From Astrobacterium formosum (GTDB lineage: Bacteria > Pseudomonadota > Alphaproteobacteria > Rhizobiales > Xanthobacteraceae), in the NCBI GenBank assembly GCA_030848545.1, contig JAVDCA010000006.1:186001-250000 (forward strand): a stretch of DNA of 64,000 nt, read 5' to 3'. The stretch's first letter is position 1, and the number at the start of each line of letters is the position of its first letter. This document shows positions 41,488-48,514 of the stretch, piece after piece. The notes under the pieces are model-generated. The model did not search any database. It saw nothing but the letters and a program-made list of their open reading frames with translations, and was not told the DNA's origin. Both the position numbers and the translations under genes were made by a program.

Positions 41488-42227
41488 GGCGCCACCCATT
41501 GGTTACGCCCGACCCGTCGGCCTGCCCCACGCTGCAGGGTCTGCCGGATCTTCGGGCGCCAGTTTGGATTGCCCCGGGCTTTCGAGTGGCCCGCAAGAAC
41601 GCGGTAGAGGTCCGCGACTACAACGGGGCCGTTCTGGCATCGCAGCCATCCCAAAACGACCTCCCGCCAAGTCGGCTCGATCGCAGCGACGAGGACGGAG
41701 CGCGGGATACGCAGCGGCACGAAGTGGCCGGCGATGCCGCAGAGGGCGAGCACATCAGCATCATCCATGCCGAAGGCGGCGAGGACGACAGGAGCGCCCG
41801 AGTTAGCGACCTTGCCGAAATGCTTCGCCTCCGGATTGACGATGCGCAGATGATCGCCATCGGGCGCGTGGAAGATCACCCGGCCAGCGAGGAACAGGAG
41901 CGCCGAGGCGTGCCGCCAGATGCCGCCGAACCAGTCGGTTTCCGTGCGCACGTGCACAAGCGCCGTGCCGCGGCCGTGCCGCGTAAGGCGATCGATAAAA
42001 GCACCGACAACCCGGCGATCGAACGGCGGGTTGAGCCACACGCGGCCGAACCAGTCGCGCGCCAGCCCGTCGTCCGCTTCGGTAAATGTCACCGTGGCGC
42101 AGTCCCACGGCCGCGGATCATTGCCGCAGGGGTCGAGATCGAAAGCGCCAAGTGGGTCGAGTATCCATCGCGGCGTAATCGCCACTTGGCTCTTTCCGAT
42201 TGTCGTCTGATGGGAACCGAGGGTCAT
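41484..42227 (-). CDS. Phage Dam-type N6-adenine methyltransferase
   Basis: A 247-residue protein of the phage Dam family. It has WILDPLGAFDLDPC (residues 21-34), WLNPPFDRR (65-73) with catalytic NPPF, and TETDWFGGIWRHASALLFLAGRVIF. Residues about 190-247 form an extra C-terminal domain (VADLYRVLAGHSKARGNPNW) that resembles an HTH/winged part seen in some phage enzymes. Likely use is DNA protection. The start overlaps a small membrane protein gene. Confidence 0.82.
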   Translation of the reverse strand: MTLGSHQTTIGKSQVAITPRWILDPLGAFDLDPCGNDPRPWDCATVTFTEADDGLARDWFGRVWLNPPFDRRVVGAFIDRLTRHGRGTALVHVRTETDWFGGIWRHASALLFLAGRVIFHAPDGDHLRIVNPEAKHFGKVANSGAPVVLAAFGMDDADVLALCGIAGHFVPLRIPRSVLVAAIEPTWREVVLGWLRCQNGPVVVADLYRVLAGHSKARGNPNWRPKIRQTLQRGAGRRVGRNQWVAP

Positions 42228-42376
42228 CCCAAGTCCCCGATCTTGAGATGCGCGCGCAAGCGCAGCCGCAGCGCCCGGAAGCGGCGGCAGTCGTCGCCAT
42301 CGCACGACACCACAGCCCAGATCAGGGCGATGGCGAGCACGATCCCGGCGACGAACACGAGTGTGGCGAGGTTCAC
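42224..42376 (-). CDS. Small membrane protein
   Basis: A 50-residue protein with one membrane helix (residues 3-24, LATLVFVAGIVLAIALIWAVV) and a basic C-terminal tail. It starts with GTG at 42376, which overlaps the upstream stop (GTGA), and its own stop overlaps the Dam-like start (ATGA). The couplings support a real gene. It may be a superinfection or membrane accessory protein; role unknown. Confidence 0.55.
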   Translation of the reverse strand: MNLATLVFVAGIVLAIALIWAVVSCDGDDCRRFRALRLRLRAHLKIGDLG

Positions 42377-42609
42377 GACACACCCCCGTCGTCGTCGCGC
42401 GCCACCGCGTCGCGGCCCTCGATCGCCGCCATGCCGGCCGCATCGAGCGGCGCGCACGAAGCGGTTTCGTCCTGGACAGGGCCGCGCACCGGCACGAAGC
42501 AATCGACGCCGCCGGCCGCGTCGGTGATGACCCGCACCGCGGGCGAGGCGGCACTCGTTGCGCTCGCCATCGCGAGGGCGCCGATCAGCTTGATGTCACG
42601 TTCTGACAT
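42373..42609 (-). CDS. Hypothetical phage protein
   Basis: A 78-residue protein (SERDIKLIGALAMASATS at the start, acidic end). The ATG follows AGGGAGGG, a strong ribosome binding site. No family recognised. It precedes the small membrane protein in the early operon. Confidence 0.5.
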   Translation of the reverse strand: MSERDIKLIGALAMASATSAASPAVRVITDAAGGVDCFVPVRGPVQDETASCAPLDAAGMAAIEGRDAVARDDDGGVS

Positions 42610-42627
42610 TGAACCCTCCCTTTGTTT

Positions 42628-43116
42628 TCAAGGTGTTTCAGCAGGCGTTTCCCGTGAAACCACGGTCGGCGCTGGCGCCGCGAAGGCTTGCACGTAGTAG
42701 TGCGGCGACACCCCGATGGCGGCGACGAGGGCGAGATAGGCTTGCGCCGAGAGTTCTTTGCCATTCTCGGCGCGCGACACCGTCGCCGGCGACACGCCGA
42801 CTTGAGCCGCGAAGTCGCGCACGCTGGCGTCGCCGGCGAGGATGCGGGCGCCGCGCACGCCGAAAGCGAAGATCGGCCAGTTGATCTCGGCCGGCACGCG
42901 CAACGGCGCCGAGGCCGGCAACGCCTCACCGGTCGTGGCGTCGATCGCGAGGGCGCCGCACATTTGCAGATAGGCCAGCGCGTGCACGTCCTGGCCTTTG
43001 GCGGCGCGTGAGACGAGGCGCGCCGCCTGTGTGCAGGTCACCACCCGTTTGATGACGGCGCGGCGCTGCACGGGCAGGCCCTGCAGGACGGCGGCGAGCT
43101 TGGCAGAAGCGGACAT
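42628..43116 (-). CDS. HTH-type early regulator
   Basis: A 162-residue protein with a clear helix-turn-helix near residues 100-125 (VRDFAAQVGVSPATVSRAEN). The N-terminal half is helical and of unknown function. It lies second in the minus-strand early operon, after a Cro-like gene, in the usual place of a CII-like or second regulator. The ATG at 43116 follows unrelated upstream frame. Confidence 0.65.
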   Translation of the reverse strand: MSASAKLAAVLQGLPVQRRAVIKRVVTCTQAARLVSRAAKGQDVHALAYLQMCGALAIDATTGEALPASAPLRVPAEINWPIFAFGVRGARILAGDASVRDFAAQVGVSPATVSRAENGKELSAQAYLALVAAIGVSPHYYVQAFAAPAPTVVSRETPAETP

Positions 43117-43187
43117 GCGGGCGCACTCCGGCGGACCTCGCGGGATCGCGCGAGGCGGCGAACGCACAAGAACGCGGGGTGTTTGGA

Positions 43188-43457
43188 TCAGCGCTCGCCC
43201 GCCCCCCTCGGCGTGCGGGGCGCGGGGGCGTGGGTGCTCAACCAGGCGCGACGAACATCGAGCCAGTCCTCGGCCGTGACCTCTCCCCCCGAGAGGTCAC
43301 GGTAAGCGTCGATCACCGCCACCGGCGCCGGGCTTTCCCCGGTCTCGTAGCGCTGCAGGGTGCGGTTCGGGTTCCTGCCCGTGATACCGATGCGACGGGC
43401 CACAACCCCTAGTGATAGGGCCTCGCGGGTACGCCACATGTCGGGCTTGATGCTCAT
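43188..43457 (-). CDS. Cro-like HTH regulator
   Basis: An 89-residue protein with LGVVARRIGITGRNPNRTLQRYETGESPAP, a helix-turn-helix of Cro/C1 type. It is divergent from the CI-like gene and first of the long minus-strand operon. The putative -10 box ends 7 bases before the ATG, so its transcript may be leaderless. It probably opposes CI in the lysis-lysogeny switch. Confidence 0.7.
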   Translation of the reverse strand: MSIKPDMWRTREALSLGVVARRIGITGRNPNRTLQRYETGESPAPVAVIDAYRDLSGGEVTAEDWLDVRRAWLSTHAPAPRTPRGAGER

Positions 43458-43486
43458 TGCATCGGTATAGCGTGATTCGCTAGACT
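43457..43486 (+). promoter_or_regulatory. Candidate promoter for the CI-like gene
   Basis: TTGCAT (43457-43462) and TAGACT (43481-43486) are separated by 18 bases. It overlaps the operator palindrome and the divergent promoter, as in lambda-type switches. Inferred from sequence only. Confidence 0.4.
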
Positions 43487-43494
43487 AACGTCAA
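43464..43494 (-). promoter_or_regulatory. Candidate early promoter (cro side)
   Basis: On the minus strand TTGACG (43494-43489) is followed by TATACC (43469-43464) with a 19-base spacer; a shifted -10 GCTATA gives 17. The operator palindrome lies between the boxes. The start site would be close to the A of the cro-like ATG at 43457. Confidence 0.5.
43468..43482. promoter_or_regulatory. Candidate repressor operator (TAGCG-N5-CGCTA)
   Basis: Perfect 5-bp inverted repeat with a 5-base spacer in the divergent region between the cro-like and CI-like genes. A near copy (TAGCG-N5-TGCTA) is at 44362-44376. Confidence 0.5.
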
Positions 43495-43583
43495 GCCCTT
43501 CGCTTCGATCAACGCGGTATGCAATGGTTGCTTTTCACACCGATGGCTATGGCGGCGAACCGATCCACCGGTTTCCGCCAGCC

Positions 43584-44282
43584 ATGCCGAAAAGCACCAA
43601 GCCGCGCCGTCGCAAGAAAACGCTTCTTCGGGACGAGTACCCGAACCGGATTGCCGAGCTGTCCGCGCTCCGCGGCCTCACCTATGCGGATATCGCCGAA
43701 CGGGTCCGCCCGGCCGTGCACGAGAACACGATCGCGCGCCTCGCGGTCGGGCAGATCGCCCTTAACCAGGATTGGATGACGCGCTTGGCCCCGGTTCTAT
43801 CGGTCACGCCGGCGGAGTTAATTGTTCCCCTACCGGCTACCGACATGAGGCGCGTCACAGTCATTTGCGCGCTTCAAGCCGGCATTTGGGGGAACACCGC
43901 CATGCTTGAAGAACAAGAACGTTTCGACGTCCTGATACGGGACGTTCCAGAACTTCTCGGCCTTTCGCTCTATGCCGGGGAAGTCCGCGGACAGGGCATG
44001 AACCAGCGCTATCCGCCCGGCGCCGTGGTGGTGATCAGCCGCCTCACCAACCGCCCGAACGAGATCGTGGAGAACAAGCGCTATCACGTCAGGGTCACCC
44101 GTGCCGACGGCATGATCGAGGAAAGCGTACGGCTTTTGGTCCGTCACGAAGACGGCCGCTATTTCCTCAAGCACGAGTCCTCCAGCCCGGAATTCCAGGA
44201 GTGGCTACCTCTAGATGGTCCTCCCGGGTTGACAGTCGAGCTCGTCGGCCGGGTTAGATACGCTGTGCATAGCGAGGATTGA
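43584..44282 (+). CDS. CI-like phage repressor, S24 fold without catalytic residues
   Basis: A repressor with an N-terminal HTH (LTYADIAERVRPAVHENTIARL) and a C-terminal LexA/CI-type domain (LSLYAGEVRGQGMNQRYPPGAVVVI). The position of the catalytic Ser, normally GDSM, is GQGM, and the Lys position appears as Arg (SVRLL). Thus it should not self-cleave. The start is uncertain: ATG at 43584 or 43524, neither with a good ribosome binding site. It would hold the early promoters off in the lysogen. Confidence 0.75.
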   Translation: MPKSTKPRRRKKTLLRDEYPNRIAELSALRGLTYADIAERVRPAVHENTIARLAVGQIALNQDWMTRLAPVLSVTPAELIVPLPATDMRRVTVICALQAGIWGNTAMLEEQERFDVLIRDVPELLGLSLYAGEVRGQGMNQRYPPGAVVVISRLTNRPNEIVENKRYHVRVTRADGMIEESVRLLVRHEDGRYFLKHESSSPEFQEWLPLDGPPGLTVELVGRVRYAVHSED

Positions 44283-44361
44283 ACCGCTTCCGAACCCTCA
44301 ATATTCGGCGAGCGGGTCGGCGAACCACCGTTATCCGCTAATCTTGCGAACCAAGTTTGTT

Positions 44362-44376
44362 TAGCGTAACGTGCTA
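44362..44376. promoter_or_regulatory. Second operator-like site
   Basis: TAGCG-TAACG-TGCTA matches the 43468 operator in 9 of 10 arm bases. It lies 24 bases before the 44401 gene, so that gene may also be under repressor control. Confidence 0.4.
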
Positions 44377-44400
44377 TGCGTTCCACCTGATGAGGAACGC

Positions 44401-44634
44401 ATGGCCCTTCACATCGCGCCGACCCTCTGCCTCGACGTCTACTCAACGCCGGCCGCCGGCCGCCGCGTTCTGATCGCCCGCAGCTTTAAGTTGCCGGACG
44501 ATCCGCGCGCTTGGTTCGCCGCCATGACCGAGGTCGGCAACGGCTTCACGGTCGAGCTGCGCCTCCTCGGTGCCGACGACGGCGGCGGCCCCTTCGTCGC
44601 CTTCGACCACCGCAGCGCCGCGGGGCGGGCATGA
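44401..44634 (+). CDS. Hypothetical phage protein
   Basis: A 77-residue protein with LCLDVYSTPAAGRRVLIARSFKLPDD and a beta-rich end. The ATG at 44401 follows GAGGAACG; a start ten codons upstream has none. It is on the repressor strand and has an operator-like site in front. Not assigned. Confidence 0.5.
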   Translation: MALHIAPTLCLDVYSTPAAGRRVLIARSFKLPDDPRAWFAAMTEVGNGFTVELRLLGADDGGGPFVAFDHRSAAGRA

Positions 44635-44654
44635 GAACGGCGACCGCCACACAC

Positions 44655-45122
44655 CTACCTAAAGCAAGCCGCGCGGACGCGATCGATCGCCGCCGCCGCG
44701 CCGTCCAAGCCAAAATCGAGGTCGACCACCTCGCCGTCGCCGATCACCCGTACAGCCGCCACTTTGCCGCGCTCCAGCGCCTCCCACACCTCGATCCGCT
44801 GCGCCACCTGAAAAGCGTCATTGCCGAGGTGGAAGGCCTGCAGATCAAAGACCCGGCCATCGTCGACCCGCAGCCGCAGCTTGATCGCATCGCCAGAGCG
44901 CAGCGCCGATCGCTGCAACCTGACGCCGATCGCCAAGCCCGGCATCTTGCCGATGCAACGGGCGGCCAACATGGCCCCACCTTGCGCGGTCGACGCCACC
45001 ACTCGCGCCAGCCCATCGAACTTATCGACCGACCGGTGCACTTTCCAACGGCCGAACCGCTCCTCGGCCGCCGCACCGACGATGCTCGCCACGAGCACCG
45101 CCGCCACCATCACCCCCCGCAT
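44655..45122 (-). CDS. Secreted protein, probable moron gene
   Basis: A 155-residue protein with a signal peptide (residues 1-19, VMVAAVLVASIVGAAAEE). The mature part has FGRWKVHRSVDKFDGLARVV and regular beta-strand segments (AIKLRLRVDDGRVFDL). The ATG has GGAGGG upstream. It runs opposite to its neighbours on both sides, inside the lysogeny module, so it has its own promoter. This is typical of lysogenic-conversion genes. It would be periplasmic in the host; function unknown. Confidence 0.65.
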   Translation of the reverse strand: MRGVMVAAVLVASIVGAAAEERFGRWKVHRSVDKFDGLARVVASTAQGGAMLAARCIGKMPGLAIGVRLQRSALRSGDAIKLRLRVDDGRVFDLQAFHLGNDAFQVAQRIEVWEALERGKVAAVRVIGDGEVVDLDFGLDGAAAAIDRVRAACFR

Positions 45123-45202
45123 GGCAAATCCCTCCGTGAAACATGGAGCGCCATTATTCCGCCGCGCACGGCCGCCGGCAAATCCGTTGATGGGGGCAAG
45201 TT

Positions 45203-45658
45203 GTGACCGCCACCGTCCACGACATGCCGGATCTCGTCGCCGCGATCGAGGACGCGGCCAGGACACACCACTATCTGCGCTATGCCGACCACGCCGACGG
45301 CAATACCCGCACGAAGGCCATTGCCGCCGCCAGCGCCGCCATGCGCCGCGCCGTCCGCTATGCCGAGCGCGCACCCGGCTATCGCGATGCCGTGATCTCG
45401 GCCGACGGCCTCCTCGTCATCCTGTGCGTCGCCCGCGAGACGGCCCGCGGCGGCAAAGGCGTCATCATCACCGCCGAAAGCCTCGTGGCGTCGCACCGCT
45501 ACGCGTTCGCGACCACGCGCGCCGGGCTCGCCTTCCTGGACGATGCCCAGACCCACGGCCTCGGCGTCGCCGCCCATCGCCGCGGCCTCGTCGCGACGCC
45601 CGCCCTGGCCGGACAGGCCGACCTGTTCGCCCCCGTCCGTGCGGAGTGCCGGCCATGA
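45203..45658 (+). CDS. Hypothetical phage protein
   Basis: A 151-residue protein with TKAIAAASAAMRRAVRYAERAPGYRDAVISADGLLVILCV and an end like those of small modification-related proteins (AGQADLFAPVRAE). The start is GTG at 45203. Its stop overlaps the start of the next gene by 4 bases. No family recognised. Confidence 0.5.
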   Translation: MTATVHDMPDLVAAIEDAARTHHYLRYADHADGNTRTKAIAAASAAMRRAVRYAERAPGYRDAVISADGLLVILCVARETARGGKGVIITAESLVASHRYAFATTRAGLAFLDDAQTHGLGVAAHRRGLVATPALAGQADLFAPVRAECRP

Positions 45659-45813
45659 GCGAGCGCGCCCGCAGGATCGCCTTGACCATGATCGCGCTCG
45701 CCTGGATCGCGACCTCGTGCGCGCCGGCGATCGGCGTCCTCGCCGAGCGCGCCATGCACAGCCTGCCCAGGCCCACCACCGCCCCCGTAGCATTCCCCGC
45801 TAGGGTCCACTAA
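45655..45813 (+). CDS. Small membrane protein
   Basis: A 52-residue protein with one hydrophobic helix (ALTMIALAWIATSCAPAIGVL) after a basic start. The ATG overlaps the upstream stop (ATGA), supporting coupling. It lies just before the excisionase-like gene. Role unknown. Confidence 0.5.
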   Translation: MSERARRIALTMIALAWIATSCAPAIGVLAERAMHSLPRPTTAPVAFPARVH

Positions 45814-45814
45814 C

Positions 45815-46246
45815 ATGGCCGAGGGCGACCTCCTCTTTACCGAGGTGTGCCGCTTCCTGCGGGTTGCCGAGCGCACGCTCGACAAGTGGCTCGCCGCCGA
45901 CGCGCGCCGGCCCGTCGACGATCGGCGCTTTCACTTTCACGCCTATCGGGGGCAGCGGCGGATATGGTCGAAGGCGGCGGCGACAAGCCTACAAGAGGCG
46001 ATCGAGCGCGAAAGCCTGCCGGGCGGCGTCCTCGCCGGGGGGCGCACCTCGTCAAGCGCGCCGGCCATTGGTACGCGCACGGCACCATTTACGCCGGCCG
46101 ACGTGCAATCCGCCTGCGACAAAGTCTTAAACTTCCCGTTGCGACCACGAGCGAGCGCGACGCCCAAATTGCCCTCGACGATCTCGTCTCGGAGATCAAA
46201 GCCGAAGCGAGCGGCGAGCGTCGGCGCGGCGACCCCGTCGCCATAG
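45815..46246 (+). CDS. Excisionase-like HTH protein overlapping int
   Basis: The first 75 residues look like an AlpA/MerR-type DNA-binding protein: FTEVCRFLRVAERTLDKWLA and RRFHFHAYRGQRRIWSK. After GGVLAG the frame continues to 46246 through the integrase gene as low-complexity sequence. A G6 run (46037-46042) at that point would allow a -1 shift into the int frame. So the product may be a short Xis with an odd 65-residue tail, or an Xis-Int fusion. Confidence 0.55.
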   Translation: MAEGDLLFTEVCRFLRVAERTLDKWLAADARRPVDDRRFHFHAYRGQRRIWSKAAATSLQEAIERESLPGGVLAGGRTSSSAPAIGTRTAPFTPADVQSACDKVLNFPLRPRASATPKLPSTISSRRSKPKRAASVGAATPSP

Positions 46247-47265
46247 CGGCAACCGCCTATCTGTCCGTCAAGCGTGCCCGCCCGCTCGGCGCCTCGACGA
46301 TCCGCATCGTGCGCGAGATCGTCGCCCGGTTCGGCCCGCGCCGCCTCAACGAGATCGACGCCACCGAATGGCGCCAATGGATCGACGGCCAGGACGGCGA
46401 CGGCGGACGCATGGCCGGCAACAAAGCCGAGACGCGCGAGCGCTTCCTCTCCGGCGTGTTCGGCTTCCTCGCCTTTGCCAAGCGGTTCCATGGCCTCGAC
46501 ACCCTGCCCACGTTCGAGCGCAACAAGGCCGCGCGCAATCCCAACCGGCGCGCCCGGAGACGGATCGAGGACCTGCGGCCGGACCTGATCAGGACCCTGT
46601 TCGATTGTGCCCATATCTCGCTCCGCGCACAGCTCGCCGTCGAGTGGTCGACCGGCGCCCGCGTGTCCTCGATCCTCTACGGCGCCCGCGTGTGCGACTT
46701 GATCCTCGCGCGCGGACGCGAGCAGATCATTTTTCGCGGCACCAAGAACGGCCTCGACGTCACCGCCGCCTTGAACCCGACCGCCGCCGCGATCTTGCGC
46801 GACTACGTCAAATGGCGCGGCAAGCTTCACGAGCGCGAGGCGCCGTTGTTTCTCACCTTCCGGCGCAAGCCCTATGCGGACAACGGCAAGAGTGCCGGCG
46901 GCCAGAACAAGACGGCGTTTGCCGCCGCCAAGCGCCGCGCCCGCAAGGCGATCGTCGCCGCCGCAATCGAGGAGGCCCGCCGCTTGCGCGCGGCCGGGCG
47001 CCGCAAGGCCGCCGAGGCCCTCCTCGATCAGGCCAAGTCTGATGCCGACTTGATCGGCCGCGTCACCCAACATTGGTTCCGCCACCTCCTCGCCACCCGC
47101 CTGATGCGGGCCGATCCGCGCGCCGCCATGGAGCAAGGCGGATGGCTCGATATCCGCTCTGTCATCGGCTATTCGGCCGACATGCCGGAGCACCGCCGCC
47201 GCCTCGTCGCCGATCTCGACGACTTGCGCCCAGCCCACGAATACAAGCCCGGCAAGTCTTCGTGA
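45964..47265 (+). CDS. int: Tyrosine integrase
   Basis: A tyrosine recombinase that inserts and removes the prophage at tRNA-Thr. The N-terminal arm-binding part has KRAGHWYAHGTIYAGRRAIRL. Catalytic residues are Arg at 46660 (GARVSS), His/Arg in HWFRHLLATRL (47071-47085) and the nucleophile Tyr at 47170 (VIGYS). It is next to attR, as expected. The start is uncertain: ATG at 45964 gives 433 residues, while a G6 slip from the Xis frame would give a longer fused protein. Confidence 0.9.
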   Translation: MVEGGGDKPTRGDRARKPAGRRPRRGAHLVKRAGHWYAHGTIYAGRRAIRLRQSLKLPVATTSERDAQIALDDLVSEIKAEASGERRRGDPVAIAATAYLSVKRARPLGASTIRIVREIVARFGPRRLNEIDATEWRQWIDGQDGDGGRMAGNKAETRERFLSGVFGFLAFAKRFHGLDTLPTFERNKAARNPNRRARRRIEDLRPDLIRTLFDCAHISLRAQLAVEWSTGARVSSILYGARVCDLILARGREQIIFRGTKNGLDVTAALNPTAAAILRDYVKWRGKLHEREAPLFLTFRRKPYADNGKSAGGQNKTAFAAAKRRARKAIVAAAIEEARRLRAAGRRKAAEALLDQAKSDADLIGRVTQHWFRHLLATRLMRADPRAAMEQGGWLDIRSVIGYSADMPEHRRRLVADLDDLRPAHEYKPGKSS

Positions 47266-47345
47266 GGCGCGAATACGCGCCAACGAGCTGCTCGAGGATC
47301 CGCCAGGCGCGCGGATAGACTTGGCGAATACAGATTTGGCGGCGG

Positions 47346-47373
47346 CTTGCCGGCAAGAGGCGACGCCGGCAAG
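47346..47373 (+). terminator. Hairpin downstream of int
   Basis: Nine-base-pair stem (CTTGCCGGC with GCCGGCAAG) and 10-base loop, 81 bases after the int stop. No T tract follows, so termination is uncertain. Confidence 0.35.
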
Positions 47374-47414
47374 GCTATAAAGCAGACGACTATTCTGGTC
47401 ACCACGGAGCGCCC

Positions 47415-47669
47415 ATGGCACGCCGACAGCCGGACCGCAGCGACAGCCTGTTTCCGTCCGAGGCCGAGATCGCCCGTCGTCTCAGCCAGGACCCGATAGA
47501 CTGGCGCGCCAAGGCCATCGTGCTGGAACGTTCCGGCCTCCCAAGGATCGACCCCCTCATGGGCGGGCGGTATTGGCCGGCGGTCAAGGCGTTCTTCGAT
47601 CGCCTCTATGGGCTCCGTGACAGAGATGTATTCCAGCCCGACGGTGAAGAGAACCTGGACGCCCTTTGA
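47415..47669 (+). CDS. Conserved small DNA-binding-like protein
   Basis: An 84-residue protein with FPSEAEIARRLSQDPIDWRAK, then LPRIDPLMGGRYWPAVKAFF and FQPDGEENLDAL. Such proteins are common in alphaproteobacterial prophages next to integrase and are often annotated as winged-helix or excisionase-like. It may be the true excisionase or a directionality factor. Confidence 0.6.
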   Translation: MARRQPDRSDSLFPSEAEIARRLSQDPIDWRAKAIVLERSGLPRIDPLMGGRYWPAVKAFFDRLYGLRDRDVFQPDGEENLDAL

Positions 47670-47690
47670 AGCCGACGGAAGAGGTCACCA

Positions 47691-47719
47691 CCATGCCCCG
47701 CAAACGCCCCAGGAAGCCC
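47691..47719 (+). repeat. 29-bp direct repeat, copy 1
   Basis: Identical to 48249-48277. It contains the first codons of a small ORF (MPRKRPRKP). Similarity continues imperfectly for about 20 more bases. Confidence 0.85.
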
Positions 47720-47770
47720 ACCCACGGGCCGGCGCGGACGGGTCCAACTTTGTCCGGACGATCGCCGTGA
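47693..47770 (+). CDS. Possible 25-residue basic peptide
   Basis: An ORF with start sequence MPRKRPRKP, preceded by GAAGAGG. It shares its first nine codons with the ORF at 48251. After the TGA the frame stays open to a TAA at 47898. Expression is unproven. Confidence 0.25.
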   Translation: MPRKRPRKPTHGPARTGPTLSGRSP

Positions 47771-47905
47771 GCGAATCAGGCCCCTGCCTCCGGGCTTCGC
47801 GCCGGCGCACTCGCGCCCGGCCAGCCGGCCGCCGCCGCGATCATGCCGCCGTCGGCGCGTTGGATGCGTTCCCAGGACCAACGCGACCTGTTCGGATAAC
47901 CCCGC

Positions 47906-48223
47906 ATGCGCGATGACGATCTTCCCTTCGCCGTCGAGGAATGGACGGACGACGAGAACGCCATCGCCGAGGTGCTGGCGCGGGCCACAAATGCCCTGAT
48001 TGCCCGCGGCGCCTTCGAGGCCGCCGTGCGGCTGCGGCCCGCTCGGCGCATCCTTTTGCGCCACGGGTCATATGTGATTGCCCGCCACGTACCCGACCCC
48101 ACCCCCAGCCTCACCCGGCCGACGCCGTTTCCTGGCACGGCCCGGGTGGTCAATCTGTTCAATCCCAGCCACAAATCTCCGCCGGCCTTCCGGCGCGACG
48201 ACCCCGACCGCGACGGCGGCTAG
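47906..48223 (+). CDS. Hypothetical protein near attR
   Basis: A 105-residue protein with LPFAVEEWTDDENAIAEVLARATNALIARGAFEAAV and RRILLRHGSYVIARH. It reads as ordinary protein sequence but has no clear ribosome binding site. It may be the last phage gene of the lysogeny module. Role unknown. Confidence 0.45.
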   Translation: MRDDDLPFAVEEWTDDENAIAEVLARATNALIARGAFEAAVRLRPARRILLRHGSYVIARHVPDPTPSLTRPTPFPGTARVVNLFNPSHKSPPAFRRDDPDRDGG

Positions 48224-48248
48224 CCCGACACCACCCCAAAGGAAGGCG

Positions 48249-48277
48249 CCATGCCCCGCAAACGCCCCAGGAAGCCC
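48249..48277 (+). repeat. 29-bp direct repeat, copy 2
   Basis: Identical to 47691-47719, 558 bases further on, inside the prophage and about 125 bases from attR. Confidence 0.85.
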
Positions 48278-48334
48278 GCCCATGCGTCGACCCGGACGGG
48301 CGCGAAACGGGGCCGGGCATTGACACAGAACTGA
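48251..48334 (+). CDS. Possible 27-residue basic peptide
   Basis: An ORF starting MPRKRPRKP behind AAAGGAAGG, a good ribosome binding site. It shares its beginning with the ORF at 47693. Basic and Arg-rich; the function, if any, is unknown. Confidence 0.3.
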   Translation: MPRKRPRKPAHASTRTGAKRGRALTQN

Positions 48335-48401
48335 CACAGCCCCTCGGCCGCAGGCGCCAGAAAGCCCCGTGGACCGGACATAACCACTCCCTTGATCCGC
48401 G

Positions 48402-48450
<49 letters not shown>

Positions 48451-48514
48451 AAATCCTGATTTCCGTAGCTATTGGCCTAAAACATGATCGCCGGCCCACC
48501 CCGGCGTTTGTACT

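Noticed and set aside
45943-47421. A 492-residue minus-strand open frame opposite int
   Set aside because: The plus strand carries an integrase with all catalytic residues in order; the antisense frame is a shadow.
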